The notes beneath the pieces are model-generated. The model ran no database searches. It was not told where the DNA came from and saw only the letters and a list, made by a program, of their open reading frames with translations. Source: Fistularia commersonii (taxonomy: Eukaryota > Chordata > Actinopteri > Syngnathiformes > Fistulariidae). Taken from it: a stretch of 64,000 nucleotides of DNA. Position numbers and translations under genes: made by a program. The stretch is from contig JBBMNZ010000002.1 of the NCBI GenBank assembly GCA_037954325.1, positions 11,346,679-11,410,678 of the forward strand. The letters run 5' to 3'. Shown one piece after another: positions 61,315-64,000 of this stretch. Numbering within the stretch: position 1 is the stretch's first letter; every line of letters starts with the position of its first letter.

Positions 61315-64000
61315 TGTGTATGTGTGTGTGTGTGTGTAAGCAGAAGTCATGAGTAGTTAAAGGGAGATGATATGTGAGCAGGTGAACCCCCTGCTGGCTG
61401 GCTTGCAGCATCACATGGAAATCAGTCAACCTGTGGTTACTCTAGATTTAAAGTACAGATCAGACTGTGTGATGGCCACCTGTGGCAGACGGTACAATCA
61501 GACAGCATGGAATTAAAACAAAAAGCAGCCAGAAAGAATCCGTGATCCAATAATACTAATGTAATGAGGGTCTGTGGTAGTATCTTGAGTTGTTATTTGT
61601 TTCTTTTTTTCCAATGCTCAATGATTCTTTGATGTTCTGCTTAAAGTGTTGCCTGGCGTTCTGCTTTTGTGTGAGGACTGCACTTAATGGTACTAATTTA
61701 TAAAAGAGCGTCTGTCAGGTAACTGTACCATTTATGTGTACACCTACATTATTGTTCTTGTCCAAAAGTGTGACATAGAATGGTAAGGCTGTAACATTAG
61801 CTTGCTTCATTCAAATAACCCTTTAAGTGTCTTCAATTAGAGCTAAAAATGCAGAGAAACAGGCCTTACACAGTTTTAAATCTGAATCAGGAAGAAACTC
61901 AGATACAGGTATTGCACACAACTTTTTGTTTACAAAACTGTGCGTCATCTGCAAGTGCTTTTGTTTCCTAATAGAGGGTAGTGCCAGCTGAATTAGGAGG
62001 GGTAGTTATCGTGTTCAAAAAGAGGAATGATATTTATGGAGCAGTTGTTTATATGCGTATATCAGCTTATCCATTTTTTGACATTTTCATTGGTCAGTTT
62101 GCACTTGCCAGTGGACATTGAACCTGATTTTGGCATTGTGATCACCTCAGCTGTTACTTGGTCCTGTACAGGTGTGACTACTTTTGTACACCAGCTCAAC
62201 AGTGACATTACAATAATGATGACAGAGTGGAAGCGCAGGCTTTTTTCCTCTTACTTCGTAATGGCAGCGGAAATACACTAAGGAAGAGCTATGACGTTTT
62301 GTATGCCTGTGAATGGCTCAGCTGTGACTCAGACAATTAACTGTATATGCTGCTAACAAGTTATTTATGAGGCAGATTTGAGGGCAGAAATATGGCAACA
62401 TGGTATAACCACCTGGTTACACATGTTTCTGCCACCCCATCTTCTTGACGATAATAATATGAAGAATATCTTTGTTGAATAACATACTTCAACATCTACT
62501 GTCTCTATGCGCACTAATTGTATCATTCTATTTAATTAGCCATTCTCTTTAAACTATGGTGTAGAAGGCCTCGCACAAAGTTAACTCATAGTAAATAAAA
62601 GAAGTTTGCCATCTTCCAACAGACATGCATGATCATTAGCATGCATATGCTTAAGCAACTGCTTGTACTTACATAGGGAGGTCCACAGCTCAGAATAGGT
62701 ATCTTGTGTGCTTGTGTGCATGTGTGTGAGTGCAGTACCTCAGCATGGGCTTCTGCTCTTCTAGTGGCGTCCTGAGAATTATAAGCAGCTGCTCGCTTGT
62801 CCAGACTCCTAACTGTGTCACCCTACCCTTATCTCAGGGTATGCGACTCCGAGCCCATTCTCACAGATGCCCAGTCTTCACCTCTGCTGTCTACCACACC
62901 CAACTCAGATGGTCAACCCTTGACCCTTCCTCCATCTGTCCTCTTAGACCATGAGCTCCAACAAGCCTTCCAAGAATGTGAGGAGCAAATGGCATCACTG
63001 GGCATGCTTTCTGTCCACAAGCCTCAGAGCATTACATCTAAAGCAGTTAACACAGAAGAAAGTGGAAGCGGAAATGAAATGGTTAATAAGTGCAATGAGT
63101 CACCGCCACTGCCTCCAATCACCGTCCAGCCAGGACATAGCAATGGGGGCCCTGGAAACAAGAATACACATGGAAATAGTGAGGCAGCAAACAGGCAAAA
63201 GGATACATTTGTGTTTAGTTTCAGGAATTATATTCTGGGTACTGGGAACAGTACTGAAGCAATGGGGACGGAGAGTCAAACACAGACAAAAGAGACGCAA
63301 GACGAATGCCCAGATATTGAAACAGAAAAAGATGAACTGAAGCAAACACAACTGCAGACATATTCAGAAATGGCAATAAAGACAGACTCACCAGAAGAAA
63401 CCCCCAAAATGGCTGTGTCCGGAAAGCACGGTGATTACAAGGGAGAAGAGAAGGCTGATTCTCATGCCATCCTTGATAAAGACAAACCCACAGATTCTAC
63501 TATAACTTGTGAAGTTGACAAAAAGGCAAGACTAGCAAGTGCAGACATAAAGAGCGATGATAAAAGCGATGATGCCAGTATAAATGCTTTAATGGTTGAT
63601 CATGGAAACAAAGATGATAATATTAATGAAATATCCCAGTGTAGAGATATTAATTCAAGAGATAGAGATGCAATGCTTGTGATGCCGTCAGAAAAAATGA
63701 CGGAGGTATGCAGTCACTATGAAGATTGCGAGGACTTAAAACCAGGAAAATGCACTGACTCTCCAGGTGAAAAACAAGCTGAGGCTGGGAGAGAGAAAAA
63801 ACTAAAAAAGAAAAAAGAAAAAAAGAAACAAAGAAAAAGGAAAAATCTTGTGAAGAATACGGAAATTAATCAGGAAGTAAATCCCGAAGGATACGCTGTA
63901 AATGATTTAGAGTTTGTTTCAAATACAGGACATCAGACCGTTTCAGAGAAGAATGAAGAATCAGTGTTAAAGACTAAGGCGGATTCAAAGCTTGTGATTT
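55619..64000 (+). CDS. tacc2: TACC2, N-terminal part (runs off the window)
   Basis: Transforming acidic coiled-coil protein 2, a centrosome and microtubule-associated protein; the C-terminal TACC coiled coil lies beyond the window. Exons seen: 55619-55651, 56314-56370, 60331-60536 and 62838 onward, phases 0, 0, 0 then 2; the last exon is open for all 1163 bases to the window end. The first exon encodes MGNESSTTEAL, close to human TACC2 MGNENSTSD (recalled), with a consensus N-myristoylation start and good Kozak context (GCCATGG). Exon 3 includes LEFPHDLLPSLDFSSEL. The final exon reads VCDSEPILTDAQSSPLLSTT at its start and is acidic and Ser/Thr-rich, with a basic tract KKLKKKKEKKKQRKRK (about 63802-63849). 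TACC2 is known for one very large 5' exon. The adjacent nsmce4a supports TACC2. Shorter apparent frames at 62730-63340 are in other frames and are not genes. Confidence 0.88.
56381..56435. repeat. Imperfect (TG)n microsatellite
   Basis: TG repeats interrupted by TATG and TTTG, starting 10 bases after the donor of the second tacc2 exon. The proximity to the splice site makes length variation worth noting. Confidence 0.8.
57640..58143 (+). promoter_or_regulatory. Candidate internal promoter and untranslated exon of tacc2
   Basis: A purine-rich, GC-richer segment (many GGAGG and GCAGCAG words) stands out in AT-rich intron and ends at a good donor (CTGGG followed by gtaagt, near 58143). There is no fitting coding frame. 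Mammalian TACC2 has several promoters, so an untranslated first exon of a shorter isoform is plausible. Not proven. The rest of the 56.4-60.3 kb intron shows no recognisable exon. Confidence 0.3.
60537..62837 (+). other. tacc2 intron before the giant exon
   Basis: No coding exon seen. It holds the (TG)n run at 61265-61338. The acceptor (cttatctcag) at 62837 restores the split Gly codon left by the donor at 60536. Confidence 0.6.
61265..61338. repeat. (TG)n microsatellite
   Basis: About 35 TG units with two TATG interruptions, in the tacc2 intron. Confidence 0.95.

Noticed and set aside
62730..63340. Two apparent frames of 74 and 129 codons near the window end
   Set aside because: They are out of frame with the continuous tacc2 exon, which has matching splice phase and stays open to base 64000.

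Overview
This is a vertebrate nuclear window, almost certainly from a ray-finned (teleost) fish. It has many short exons with GT-AG introns, long AT-rich introns, (TG)n microsatellites, and repeats typical of fish: L2 and RTE-type LINEs, hAT and pogo/Tigger DNA elements, and tRNA-like SINEs. No species can be named from the sequence alone. I built the gene models by chaining splice sites and checking intron phase. Three complete multi-exon genes close exactly in frame: a 704-residue calpain, an 830-residue TMEM63B and a 354-residue NSMCE4A.

Layout, left to right. 1-3.7 kb: non-coding, with a likely untranslated first exon near 2.1 kb. 3.76-10.67 kb (+): a conventional calpain, closest to CAPN11, in 21 coding exons. 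11.73-12.45 kb (-): mrpl14, two exons, tail-to-tail with the calpain and head-to-head with the next gene. 13.1-29.93 kb (+): tmem63b, 23 coding exons, with SINE, hAT and other repeats in its introns. 30-36 kb: 3' UTR, then an L2 LINE remnant. 36.40-37.97 kb (+): a decayed, 5'- and 3'-incomplete slc39a9 (ZIP9) copy. 39.4-40.95 kb: an internally deleted RTE-type LINE. 42.0-43.69 kb (-): a single-exon coiled-coil gene of the CCDC177/CCDC185 family. 45.25-50.77 kb (+): nsmce4a, ten coding exons, with an hAT element and a pogo/Tigger element in its introns. 52.4 kb to the window end (+): the 5' part of tacc2, with two candidate alternative first exons that each encode 11 residues starting MGN, and a very large exon still open at base 64000.

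Context. The genes do not form a pathway; the interest lies in synteny and small-scale structure. From what I recall of the human map, three blocks that are separate there are joined here: CAPN11-TMEM63B-MRPL14 (6p21), SLC39A9-CCDC177 (14q24) and NSMCE4A-TACC2 (10q26). The slc39a9 fragment beside a ccdc177-like gene looks like one half of a duplicated 14q24-type block in which the zinc transporter has died. I found no bacterial or viral system, CRISPR array or RNA gene. The most novel points are the slc39a9 fossil, the paired MGN first exons of tacc2, and the preserved regulated-exon and candidate editing sites of tmem63b.
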